DNA from: Baffinella frigidus
Taxonomy: Eukaryota > Cryptophyceae > Cryptomonadales > Baffinellaceae
DNA: 11,663 bases
Reading direction: 5' to 3'
Assembly: GCA_026770585.1 (NCBI GenBank)
Contig: MU647174.1
Coordinates: forward strand, 18,712 to 30,374
The notes under the pieces are model-generated. The model saw nothing but the letters and a program-made list of their open reading frames with translations, was not told the origin of the DNA and did not search any database. Position 1 is the first letter of the stretch; every line of letters starts with the position of its first letter. The position numbers and the translations under genes were made by a program. Shown in pieces: positions 6,901-11,335 of the stretch.

Positions 6901-9177
6901 GGAACCCCCGTGCCTACGGATTGCCTACCGTGGGGTCCTAGGTCTTACCGCTTAAGGGTTTTTCGAAATCCCTTCGAAGTCCGCTGTGAGGCAGTTTCAA
7001 GTTTTAGGGTTCAGGATTGCATACGAGGTTTTCGACGGCGAGCTTGGCGCCGCCCGACGCGAGATCATACCGCAGCGTCTGCCCCCACCCCACCAGCCGC
7101 ACCACCTACCCAGGGTTCAGGGCCCAGGGGTTAGGGGTCAGGGTTTGGGGTTCGGGGTTCGGGGTTCAGGGGTTAGGAGCGTCTGCCCCCACCCCACCAG
7201 CCGCGCCACCTGCTTAGGGTTCAGGATTTCAGGGTTCAGGGTTCAGGGGCTCAGGATTTCAGGGGCTCAGGATTTCAGGGTTCAGGGTTCAGGGGTTCAG
7301 GGTTCGCCCCACCAGCCGCGCCACCTGATTAGGATTCAGGGTTCAGGGTTCAGAGTTCAGGGTTCAGGGTTCAGGTTTCAGGTTTCAGGGGCTCAGGATT
7401 TCAGGGTTCAGGGTTCAGGGTTCGCCCCACCAGGCGCGCCGCCTGTTATTCGCGCGCCCCTTTGAGAGAGACATCTTTAGCTCTGCCTCAGTCTGGTCGG
7501 CTGGTTGTTTTCACACCAAACGTTGACGGGTTCGTACCACGAACCGGGGAAACCAACTCCCGGGCGCCTCATTTTGAGGAGACCAGATTAACTCAGGCGG
7601 AGCTAGACATCAGGGGACCCCGTCAAGGTTCGACATCAGGAGACTCGGAAGTAGAAAGGGGCCCACCGCCCAGGGGGAGTCGAGCTTCTTCCACCGGCCC
7701 TTGGAAGCGGCTCAAATCGCCTGGAAAATTTTCAGCATACCTTGACAGACGCCCCAGATCTGGGGTGTCTATGACAGAAAAGTTGACACATTTTGCACCA
7801 AAAATCAACTTTTGAAAAATAGTTCCAGGGCACTTTTTGAGCAACCTCGGAGGGCTGGTGGTTATTAGAGGCGGACGTCAGCGGGCCGAGCTTGAGCAGG
7901 TCGAGCACCCTTTTTAAATATCGATTGTAGGCGTCGTGTGCGGAGTTGGTCACGTGTCCTCCGGTTAAAGCGGAGGACACGTGACCAAACCTATCAAAAT
8001 TACTACACACTGCCTCATTTGTACAGCCCCCGGGTTTTAAAGTGGGTGCATGTTCCGCCTCGGGGGTTACTTATCCGGGGAAACCTATGTTTCTTTCATT
8101 TCCTGGCAACGAAAATTACTACACAATTCGTTCTTACTAGTAATATAAAGGCATTTGTGTGGTAATTTTGTTGCCAGGAAATGAAAGATAATTAGGGTTC
8201 CCCGGAAAATTACCGCCCAGGGGGAGTCGAGCTTCTTGGAGGTGGATGGCAGCGGACCCAGCTTGAGCAGGTCCAGCACCCTTTTTAAATATCGATTGTA
8301 GGCGTCGTGTGCGGAGTTGGTCACGTGTCCTCCGGTTAAAGCGGAGGACACGTGACCAAACCTATCACAATTGCCTCACTTGTACAGCCCCCGGGTTTTA
8401 AAGTGGGTGCGTGTTCCGCCTTGGGGGTTACCGCCCAGGGGGCGTCGAGCTTCTTGGAGGTGGATGGTAGCGGACCCAGCTTGAGCAGGTCCAGCACCTG
8501 GGTTTAGGGTTTAGGGGTTGGGTTTAGGGTTTGGGGTTTGGGGTGCAAAGTTTCTGTTTGGGGTTTAGGGTTTGGGGGTTAGGAGTTTGGGGGTTAGGAG
8601 TTTGGGGGTGGGTTTAGAGTTTGGGGTTTAGAAGTTGGGGGTTGGGTTTGGGGTTTAGGGTCTAGGAGTTTGTGGTTGGGTTTGGGGTTTGGGGTTTAGG
8701 AGTTTGGGGTTGGGTTTGGGGTTTAGGGTTGAGGAGTTTGGGGTTGAAAGATACCGATTGGCAGACGTAGAGCCCGCCCTTGTGCCCAGCGCGCACCTCC
8801 TGCGCGAACCCCTACATGATTCAGCATGCGGCTTCGAGAAGACTGTTCCTCACGCATGTCGACCACGTGGTTTCTCCCATGCAAACATTTCAGGCATTCG
8901 CTGGTCGAGTCGTCTTGTGGTTCGGACCACGACCCTCATAGGGCGACAGAATCGCCTTTCTGGGGTCTGAGGGGCTGCGGTTCTAAACAAAGGGACCCCC
9001 CCTAAAAGGCGATTCGGTCCTCCTCTCTGGAATCAGGGCTGGTGGTGATCTGCTGTTCTCAGGAAACGGCGTTGCCTGTGAGAGCGGCACGCCGATCGCG
9101 TACTCGGTGCGCCCGTCAAAGATCGAGACGTGCCGCCCATCCGGCTCCACGGCGACCAGCTTGAAGAACGTCTCGGG
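3861..9177 (-). CDS. Multi-exon minus-strand gene, uncharacterised domain protein (gene-level entry)
   Basis: Six islands joined in the order A 9177-9076, B 8799-8755, C 8497-8432, D 7105-7025, F 6204-6136, G 3941-3861 give an uninterrupted 148-codon frame. Every island is a multiple of three long, begins after AG and ends before GT (GC at A). All joins are phase 0. The peptide runs from FFKLVAVEPDGR and SIFDGRTEY through HKGGLYVCQS and RYDLASGGAKLAVENL to IPVSFVAFPGD. This order (VAV-x-DGR, SIFDG-x-TEY, H-x-GG-x-YV, then a Y-x-x-GKLA-like stretch) resembles a small uncharacterised domain I know from algal and protist proteins; I cannot give its accession. The role is unknown. The 5' end upstream of A and the 3' end beyond G are not found. 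It is divergent from the APC2-like gene. The membership of G is the least certain. Confidence 0.6.
4028..4058. repeat. Third copy of C-flank repeat (partial)
   Basis: TTTATTACTACCAACACGGC then CGCCATGTA matches the 3' part of the repeats at 828-881 and 1071-1128. No C element terminus follows it here. Confidence 0.65.
4064..4280. repeat. Degenerate TTTAGGG-type repeat
   Basis: Patches of AGGGTTTAGGGTT around the exon G fragment and again at 4190-4280 (AGGGTTTAGGAGGGTTTAGG). The C-rich form is on the minus strand, the sense strand of the local gene. Confidence 0.6.
4094..4138 (-). pseudogene. 5' fragment of exon G with acceptor and in-frame stop
   Basis: Minus-strand copy of the first half of exon G. 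GCACGCAG precedes CAAGCGTCGGCGTGAGAAG, where the fifth codon is TGA instead of AGA. The match ends at GGGCGC and passes into CCCTAAACCCTAAAC repeats. Sequence upstream of the acceptor (CTTTCCCCGC) is also shared with the intact exon. Confidence 0.75.
4404..4543. mobile_element. AT-rich foldback element, family E (copy 2)
   Basis: CTTATCCGGGGAAACCTATT at the left, AATAGGTTTCCCCGGATAG at the right. The inner arms are AAAATTACTACACA and TGTAGTAATTTT, and the centre is nearly identical to that of the 2787-2936 copy. TA adjoins TCCGG/CCGGA on each side. Confidence 0.85.
4590..4690. repeat. Degenerate telomere-like repeat
   Basis: Irregular runs such as GGGTTCGGGGTTTTGGGATTAG and GTGGGTTTCGGGTCCAGGGTG (G-rich on the plus strand), a decayed TTTAGGG-type array. 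No exon seen. Confidence 0.5.
4824..4865. repeat. Perfect 42-bp palindrome (family G, copy 1)
   Basis: The half TTGGTCACGTATCTGGGGGA + A is followed with no loop by its exact complement. The outer ten bases TTGGTCACGT are shared with the hairpins at 7946-7988 and 8317-8359, while the inner arm is different. The left flank has TGTGTAGTAATTTT, the motif of family E; the 7946 copy has the same motif reversed on its right flank. Confidence 0.9.
4866..5124. other. Intronic stretch without recognised exon
   Basis: It holds a short direct repeat (ACAAATTTCAACAACCCC, at 4878 and 4899) and a few CCCTAAACC-like units at 5050-5080. Its end (GAAAACGCGGAGAGATAGCG) also lies next to the exon F fragments at 5686-5720 and 5880-5912. 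The open frame 4828-5043 is not gene-like. Confidence 0.45.
5125..5640. repeat. 16-bp satellite, main array
   Basis: About 32 tandem copies of GGGTTATTCGGATNAC, mostly 16 bp each. The triplet before CGGG varies (AAC, TAC, CAC, GAC, and also GAATAC), while TATTCG and GGG are conserved. A few 8-12 bp disruptions occur, for example near 5266 and 5385. A 16-bp period cannot hold one reading frame, so open frames here are not genes. It lies in the F-G intron of the minus-strand gene. Confidence 0.9.
5659..5720 (-). pseudogene. 3' fragment of exon F with donor (copy 1)
   Basis: On the minus strand CTTCCTCGCCCGCTCCCTGC then GCCAG|GTGCTC repeats the last part of exon F (FLARSLRQ) and its donor. Upstream, where exon F has its first half, this copy has CCGCTATCTCTCCGCGATTT instead, and then the satellite. 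It has no acceptor, so it is likely not spliced as an exon. Confidence 0.7.
5718..5848. repeat. 16-bp satellite, second array
   Basis: Units of the GGGTTATTCGG type, interrupted at about 5765-5788 by unrelated sequence. Exon F fragments lie on both sides, so satellite and exon fragment form a higher-order repeat. Confidence 0.8.
5853..5912 (-). pseudogene. 3' fragment of exon F with donor (copy 2)
   Basis: Nearly identical to 5659-5720, with donor GCCAG|GTGCCC exactly as in the intact exon at 6136. The satellite resumes at once after its 5' side. Confidence 0.7.
5936..6096. mobile_element. 161-bp foldback element in the satellite, TA duplication
   Basis: The terminal inverted repeats are GAGCGCTGTGCCGAGAAGTT and AACTTCTCGGCACAGCGCTC, followed by GGCCAC/GTGGCC. 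Inner arms have AATTGGAGCCATTTTGT and CTTTTGAGAAATT. It interrupts the satellite unit GGGTAACGGG exactly at TA, and TA is present on both sides (5934-5935 and 6097-6098). The pre-insertion sequence is therefore known. TA duplication fits Tc1/mariner (Stowaway-like) elements; no transposase is encoded. Confidence 0.9.
6136..6204 (-). CDS. Exon F of the minus-strand gene
   Basis: The acceptor is CTGCAG ending at 6205; the donor is CGCCAG|GTGCCC after 6136. The 23 codons read IPVSFVAFPGD then ARDRFLARSLRQ, phase 0 at both ends. Joined to exon D it gives AVENL-IPVSFVAF, a smooth continuation of the domain. At least four copies of its 5' part and two of its 3' part are spread through the neighbouring introns; this is the only complete copy seen. 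Confidence 0.65.
6290..6315 (-). pseudogene. 5' fragment of exon F with acceptor (copy 1)
   Basis: TTTGCAG then ATTCCCGTGTCGTGCGT and AGCGTTTCC match the start of exon F. The match stops at GTTTCC, after which the sequence is CTTAACCCAGGAATCCC. A still shorter piece (ATTCCCGTGT) lies at 6361-6370. Confidence 0.7.
6552..6577 (-). pseudogene. 5' fragment of exon F with acceptor (copy 2)
   Basis: Same fragment as 6290-6315, preceded here by CCCTACAG and truncated at the identical base. Confidence 0.7.
6772..6797 (-). pseudogene. 5' fragment of exon F with acceptor (copy 3)
   Basis: Preceded by CCCTCTCTTTCGCAG, the best polypyrimidine tract of the set, and reads IPVSFVAFP before diverging at the same point as the other copies. 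Confidence 0.7.
6880..6988. repeat. Dispersed repeat L (copy 2)
   Basis: Homologue of 2109-2222. It starts CTTTCCGTTACCTTATCCGT and ends CGAAGTCCGCTGTG. TATCCGTAGG and CCTACGGATT inside can pair, so L may itself be a decayed foldback. Confidence 0.75.
7025..7105 (-). CDS. Exon D of the minus-strand gene
   Basis: The acceptor CCCTGGGTAG ends at 7106; the donor is CTC|GTATGC after 7025. The 27 codons read VVRLVGWGQTL, RYDLASGG and AKLAVENL, phase 0 at both ends. After exon C (ending DAPWA) it gives PWA-VVRLVGW, and YDLASGGAKLA fits the later part of the domain, where relatives have a Y..GKLA-like stretch. Three truncated copies of its 5' end with acceptor follow upstream at 7179-7442. Confidence 0.65.
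7179..7209 (-). pseudogene. 5' fragment of exon D with acceptor (copy 1)
   Basis: CCCTAAGCAG is followed by GTGGCGCGGCTGGTGGGGTG and GGGGCAGACGCT (VARLVGWGQT). The match ends there and passes into CCTAACCCCTGAACCCC. Confidence 0.7.
7306..7324 (-). pseudogene. 5' fragment of exon D with acceptor (copy 2)
   Basis: CCTAATCAG is followed by GTGGCGCGGCTGGTGGGGC, then CGAACCCTGAACCC. It is shorter than copy 1. Confidence 0.65.
7424..7442 (-). pseudogene. 5' fragment of exon D with acceptor (copy 3)
   Basis: AATAACAG is followed by GCGGCGCGCCTGGTGGGGC and truncated at the same base as copy 2, so these two fragments share a junction and a common origin. Confidence 0.65.
7472..7611. mobile_element. 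Probable foldback element (family U)
   Basis: TTTAGCTCTGCCTCAGTCTG at the left pairs imperfectly with CAGATTAACTCAGGCGGAGC and TAGAC at the right. GGTTGTTTTC faces GGGGAAACC, and the centre GGTTCGTACCACGAACC is a perfect stem. Decayed; boundaries are approximate. Confidence 0.5.
7667..7908 (-). pseudogene. Exon C copy interrupted by a D foldback
   Basis: The 5' part, 7908-7868, reads VLDLLKLGPL and diverges in TSAS. The 3' part, 7690-7667, reads KLDSPWA with a GTGGGC donor. Element D2 lies between and brings stop codons. The two intact copies at 8432-8497 and 8214-8279 show the uninterrupted state. Upstream of the first base the copy has TTTAAAAAGG, not a normal pyrimidine tract and CAG. Confidence 0.75.
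7691..7867. mobile_element. Foldback element, family D (copy 2)
   Basis: The left end CCACCGGCCCTTGGAAG and the right end CGGAGGGCTGGTGG are inverted. GGCTCAAATCGCCTGGAA faces TTCCAGGGCACTTTTTGAGC. The centre CCCCAGATCTGGGG (7752-7765) is a perfect palindrome. It shares its ends with 1360-1501 but has a different centre. It splits an exon C copy; the target duplication is not clear (TTCTT and TTATTA at the two edges). Confidence 0.8.
7946..7988. repeat. Hairpin, family G (copy 2)
   Basis: The 18-bp perfect arms, TTGGTCACGTGTCCTCCG and its complement, surround the 7-nt loop GTTAAAG. AAAATTACTACACA follows on the right. Confidence 0.9.
8070..8209. mobile_element. 140-bp foldback element, family E (copy 3), TTA duplication
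   Basis: CTTATCCGGGGAAACCTATG at the left, AGGGTTCCCCGGAAAA at the right. The inner arms are CAACGAAAATTACTACACA and TGTGGTAATTTTGTTG. TTA flanks both sides (8067-8069 and 8210-8212), and the paralogous junction at 8421-8440 has the empty site GGGGGTTACCGCCC. A TTA duplication suits PIF/Harbinger-like elements (TWA), although other E copies are flanked by TA. Confidence 0.9.
8214..8279 (-). pseudogene. Second copy of exon C, open but lacking a good acceptor
   Basis: It differs from exon C at 8432-8497 by two bases and reads VLDLLKLGPLPS, TSKKLDSPWA (Ala to Ser once). The donor GCG|GTAATT is intact, although a family E element begins right after it. Upstream the sequence is TTTAAAAAGG, and the only AG is one base out of phase. 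It may be an unused duplicate or an alternative exon; I favour unused. Confidence 0.6.
8317..8359. repeat. Hairpin, family G (copy 3)
   Basis: Identical in stem and loop to the hairpin at 7946-7988. Both belong to a tandem duplication of about 220 bp (elements excluded) that runs from exon C through ATATCGATTGTAGGCGTCGT, this hairpin and TTGTACAGCCCCCGGGTTTT. Confidence 0.9.
8432..8497 (-). CDS. Exon C of the minus-strand gene
   Basis: The acceptor is CCCTAAACCCAG ending at 8498; the donor is GCG|GTAACC after 8432. The 22 codons read VLDLLKLGPLPS and TSKKLDAPWA, phase 0. It is the only one of three copies with a proper acceptor, and that acceptor is formed by the edge of a telomere-like repeat. 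In the joined peptide it follows GGLYVCQS, where relatives of the domain have a short variable helix before the next strand. Confidence 0.65.
8499..8745. repeat. Degenerate TTTAGGG/TTTGGGG repeat filling the B-C intron
   Basis: About 245 bp of GGGTTTAGGGTTTGGGG-like units and GGAGTTTGGGGGTTA variants. The C-rich strand is the sense strand of the gene, so the transcript reads CCCTAAACCCCAAAC from just after the exon B donor to the exon C acceptor. Confidence 0.85.
8755..8799 (-). CDS. Exon B of the minus-strand gene
   Basis: The donor TCG|GTATCT after 8755 is strong. The acceptor is TTCGCGCAG ending at 8800, with an alternative ATCATGTAG ending at 8812 that adds four codons in the same phase. 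The 15 codons read EVRAGHKGGLYVCQS. HKGGLYV is the most recognisable motif of the domain after SIFDGRTEY. Confidence 0.65.
8945..9019. mobile_element. Small foldback in the A-B intron
   Basis: GACAGAATCGCCTTTCTGGG then GTC pairs with GAC, CCCCCC, TAAAAGGCGATTCGGTC around a short loop. At 75 bp it resembles a minimal MITE. It makes up a large part of the 276-bp intron. Confidence 0.7.
9076..9177 (-). CDS. Exon A of the minus-strand gene (first recognised exon)
   Basis: The frame reads PETFFKLVAVEPDGR, HVSIFDGRTEY and AIGVPLSQ. I start at 9177, after ACGGCAG; the frame is open further upstream without a methionine, so an upstream exon or a longer exon is likely. I end at CAG|GCAACG, a GC donor, because the spacing from TEY to H then suits the domain. 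A phase-0 GT donor after AIG (GGC|GTGCCG) is an alternative. SIFDG-x-TEY is the signature that makes this minus-strand reading credible. Confidence 0.65.
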
Positions 9178-9586
9178 CTGCCGTGCAGGGCTTGCGGGTT
9201 CAGGCGCTGGTTTGAAAAATGGCCTGGGGCCTGGGGGGATTTGATGAGGCGGTTGCTTCGGGGGGGACCTCCGAGCTCTCCTTTCCGGTGCGCGGCCGCT
9301 CCGCCTCCCGCTCGCCCCTTCCGATCAGCCTCACCCCGACCATGCTCCTCACTTTCCCTGCATTCAGCCCAGCGTACCTCCGGAACAAACTCGACGTTTC
9401 TTTTTTCACAAGCGGGCCCGTCCCGCCTCGGGACGGGCTTGGAGCCGTTTTGGTTTCCTCTTCCCGCGAGTTTTCTGGTGAGGGGCGAGCGTTCCGGCCG
9501 CGTTGCGGGCCTGTTTGTGGGTGGGTGAGAGGCAGCAGCCGGGCAGCAGCGGGAGAGGCGTGGAGTTGCCTCGTAGCACTCCGAAA
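9178..9586. promoter_or_regulatory. Region between two divergent genes
   Basis: Probably holds both promoters and the first exon of the minus-strand gene. AAGCGGGCCCGTCCC and GGGACGGGCTT (9410-9440) form a GC-rich hairpin. No TATA box is evident. A minus-strand ATG at 9343 opens 47 codons ending at 9200 in another frame than exon A, and a GGGGTGAGG donor-like site lies just inside it, so it could be the first exon. Confidence 0.4.
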
Positions 9587-10052
9587 ATGGCGGATCTGGC
9601 GGCGGCGTGGGCGGCGCTGGTGCAGTCGGTCGCCAAGCCGCACGACGTGGACCACGCGCGCGCTCTCGCCAAGGGCCTGCCGGTGCTCCAGGGGCATGGC
9701 CTATCGGAGCATGCGGTGGCGTGGTTCCTGGAGCAGGCGACCGAGGTGGCGTGCACGGACACGGTTGGGCGCGTGTGGAGCTGCTTCGACGGGTTCGAGC
9801 AGGTCGAGGGCGCGAAACGCCCCGCCTGGGCGAACGACCGCTTCCTCCGCGCGCTCGAAATCGCGTCCGACGCCCTCGACGCGCAGCTCGAGATCGCCAG
9901 CGCCATGGAACTGCAGCTCGGGCCCGATTACGAGGTCGTGGCGCGCTGCCGCGGGAACTTCACGGCGGTGCTCTTCGGGAGCGTGTCGCAGGCGTCGCGC
10001 GAGGCGATGCACCTCTTCTTCAAGAAGCAGTTCTCGGAATTCGAGCAGTCGG
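9587..10052 (+). CDS. ANAPC2: First exon of an APC2-like gene (anaphase-promoting complex subunit 2)
   Basis: The start AAAATGG has A at -3 and G at +4. The frame upstream of it (from 9503) has low-complexity residues, so I prefer 9587. The 155 residues begin MADLAAAWAALV. VLQGHGLSEHAVAWFLEQ at about residue 29 corresponds to the Leu-Arg-Gly-His-Gly-Leu...Trp-Phe stretch of animal APC2, and NFTAVLFGSVS followed by a helix with FFKKQFSEF near 127-153 corresponds to its later VLF...F motif. APC2 is the cullin-like scaffold that with APC11 forms the catalytic core of the APC/C ubiquitin ligase; the cullin homology part would lie beyond the window. The exon end is uncertain: GT at 10053 gives phase 1, matching the next exon at 10737; GT at 10113 does too. 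Confidence 0.6.
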
Positions 10053-10201
10053 GTCTGCTCCGCGCCCTGCTGACCGAACTCCAATATTTTTCGTCGTTTT
10101 CAGATGTTGGTCGTGTAGAAGATAGCAGGGGCAACCATGCCCCCCAAAAGTGTTTTGATCGTGTGAGATTTTTTATCGTGGCGCTCAGAGCCCTGCTCCA
10201 C

Positions 10202-10339
10202 CCACCAACCCTCCCAGTCTGGGCAAATCGGGAAAAATGGCTCCAAAAACCCCCTTGAAGGCCGTCGGATTCCGACGGCCTCCAAGGGGATTTGGTGTTT
10301 TTGACTTTTTCGATTTGCCCAAGTTGTGAGGGTTGGTGG
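10202..10339. mobile_element. Foldback element in the APC2-like intron
   Basis: CCACCAACCCTC at the left faces GAGGGTTGGTGG at the right. GGGCAAATCGGGAAAAA faces TTTTTCGATTTGCCC. The centre GCCGTCGGA-T-TCCGACGGC (10261-10279) is a perfect stem. No coding capacity. Confidence 0.85.
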
Positions 10340-10650
10340 ACCGTGGCCTCCTCCGGGGGGATGCTTCGTGGCCCTGTTGGTATCGTTACTGGGATCTCCC
10401 AACCACCTGCTAGGTCGCGCTGAACCGTAGACTCCTCGAGGGGAAATGCATTGCGGACATGTTGGATTCGTTTCGTGAATCTCTCTAACTTCAGGGTGGT
10501 GGCTTCATTATCAGGTCTAGGATAGTGGACCCGGCCCTATGTGTGAACAATGAAATCTCTCTCTTTCTCTCGCTCCCACACACACACTCTCTCTTGGCAA
10601 GCGGGATGCACGGCATTTCGTTTCGGGCTCAGGGCTCACACGACTAAAAC

Positions 10651-10682
10651 CTCTCTCTCTCTCTCTCTCTCCCCCTCTCTCT

Positions 10683-10732
<50 letters not shown>
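10651..10732 (+). repeat. CT microsatellite serving as polypyrimidine tract
   Basis: An 80-bp (CT)n run with CCCCCT interruptions that ends in CTGCAG, an ideal acceptor. The pyrimidine strand is the sense strand of the plus-strand gene. Confidence 0.85.
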
Positions 10733-10735
<3 letters not shown>

Positions 10736-10736
10736 G

Positions 10737-10867
10737 GGTGGAGACCCGCGGGGGACACAAACATGGACAGCTCCACGCTCTCGGACATCAATTCTGAGGA
10801 CGAGGAGGACGAGGAGGAGGGGGGAAGTGACGGCATGGACCAGGCACAGAAGGGGCCAAGTTTCAGG
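10737..10867 (+). CDS. Acidic exon 1 of the plus-strand gene
   Basis: After CTGCAG the frame (entered in phase 1) reads WRPAGDTNMDSS, TLSDINSEDEEDEEEGGSDG (acidic) and MDQAQKGPSF. A GT follows at 10868, entering GGGTTCAGG repeat; the exact donor is uncertain. SDI..E..EEEEG..GMD.AQK recurs at 11152-11300, so this exon was duplicated. Acidic, probably disordered; an insert after the APC2 N-terminal helices is possible, but a separate gene cannot be excluded. Confidence 0.45.
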
Positions 10868-10933
10868 GTTCAGGTTCAGGGGTTGGGAATAGGTCTATGG
10901 TGTAGGTTCTGAACTCGTCGTAGCGTCGTGGGA

Positions 10934-11112
10934 GCGCATTCATAGGCTAACGGCCTGAAAATGGGGTAGTTAGGCATACGGTATTGCCTAGGACCTCCTT
11001 CCGTAGGCCGAGGGATCCTAGGACCAAAAAGTCTCGGCCTACGGTAGGAGGTCCTAGGCAAAGCCGTAGGCCTAACTACCCCATTTTTAGGCCGTTACCC
11101 TATTAGCATTGT
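10934..11112. mobile_element. Foldback element, family A (copy 2)
   Basis: The left arm is GCATTCATAGGCTAACGGCC then TGAAAATGGGGTAGTTAGGC; the right arm is GCCTAACTACCCCATTTTTA then GGCCGTTACCCTATTAGCAT. The centre has CCTACGGTAGG and GGATCCTAGGACC. The outer ends match 61-241. It lies between the two acidic exons. Confidence 0.85.
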
Positions 11113-11151
11113 GTGGAAGGCGTCTGTCTTTCTTTCCCTGGGCGCGCACAG

Positions 11152-11225
11152 CGTTGCCCGAGAAGGGGTCGGACATTGAGTCGGAGGAGGAGGAGGAGGA
11201 GGGGGAGGGCGGCGGCATGGACCGG
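11152..11225 (+). CDS. Acidic exon 2 of the plus-strand gene (paralogue of acidic exon 1)
   Basis: The acceptor is TTTCCCTGGGCGCGCACAG. It enters in phase 1, like acidic exon 1, and reads LPEKGSDIESEEEEEE, GEGGGMDR. A GT at 11226 and an AG at 11296-11297 bound a 72-nt segment. After that AG, GCACAGAAGAGG continues exactly where acidic exon 1 has GCACAGAAGGGG, so the second copy seems to hold an intron that the first lacks. The 72 nt are also open in frame, so an unspliced reading is possible. Confidence 0.4.
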
Positions 11226-11297
11226 GTGCCTTATGGGTTTGGGTTCAGGGTTGAGGAATTAGGGTCTAGGTCTACTCAAACCCTTAACCTGAACCAG
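11226..11297 (+). other. Candidate 72-nt intron made of telomere-like inverted repeat
   Basis: It begins GTGCCTTATGGGTTTGGGTT (G-rich) and ends CAAACCCTTAACCTGAACCA + G (C-rich). The ends are roughly complementary (GGGTTTGGGTTCAGGG against CCCTTAACCTGAACC), so the RNA could fold and bring donor and acceptor together. Absent from the paralogous exon at 10737. Confidence 0.4.
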
Positions 11298-11335
11298 GCA
11301 CAGAAGAGGTGGTGGAGCATCTCAACCATAAACCT

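Larger units (their letters stand above)
7106..7430. repeat. TTCAGGG/TTTAGGG-like repeat with exon D fragments
   Basis: Irregular runs of GGGTTCAGGGTTCAGGGTT, C-rich on the minus strand, separating repeated CCCCACCAGCCGCGCCACCT pieces, which are the start of exon D. The runs supply the pyrimidine-containing sequence before each acceptor (CCCTGAACCC..CAG). The long open frame at 6986-7465 is a repeat artefact. Confidence 0.8.
10053..10736 (+). other. Probable first intron of the APC2-like gene
   Basis: Composition drops from GC-rich coding to AT-richer repeat after about 10080. The stretch holds a foldback (10202-10339), a stretch with nothing recognisable (10340-10545), and CT/CA-rich sequence ending in CTCTCTCTGCAG. 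The frame stays open to 10258, but the added residues lack codon bias. Confidence 0.55.

Noticed and set aside
6986-7465. 159-codon plus-strand frame rich in FRVQGSG repeats
   Set aside because: It is a translation of the TTCAGGG-type repeat; the real coding signal (exon D and its fragments) is on the other strand.
9219-10125. Long Arg-rich plus-strand frames of 284 and 172 codons and minus-strand frames of 127-166 codons
   Set aside because: Shadow frames of the GC-rich APC2-like exon; their Arg/Ala/Pro-rich composition is typical of shifted reading of GC-rich codons.
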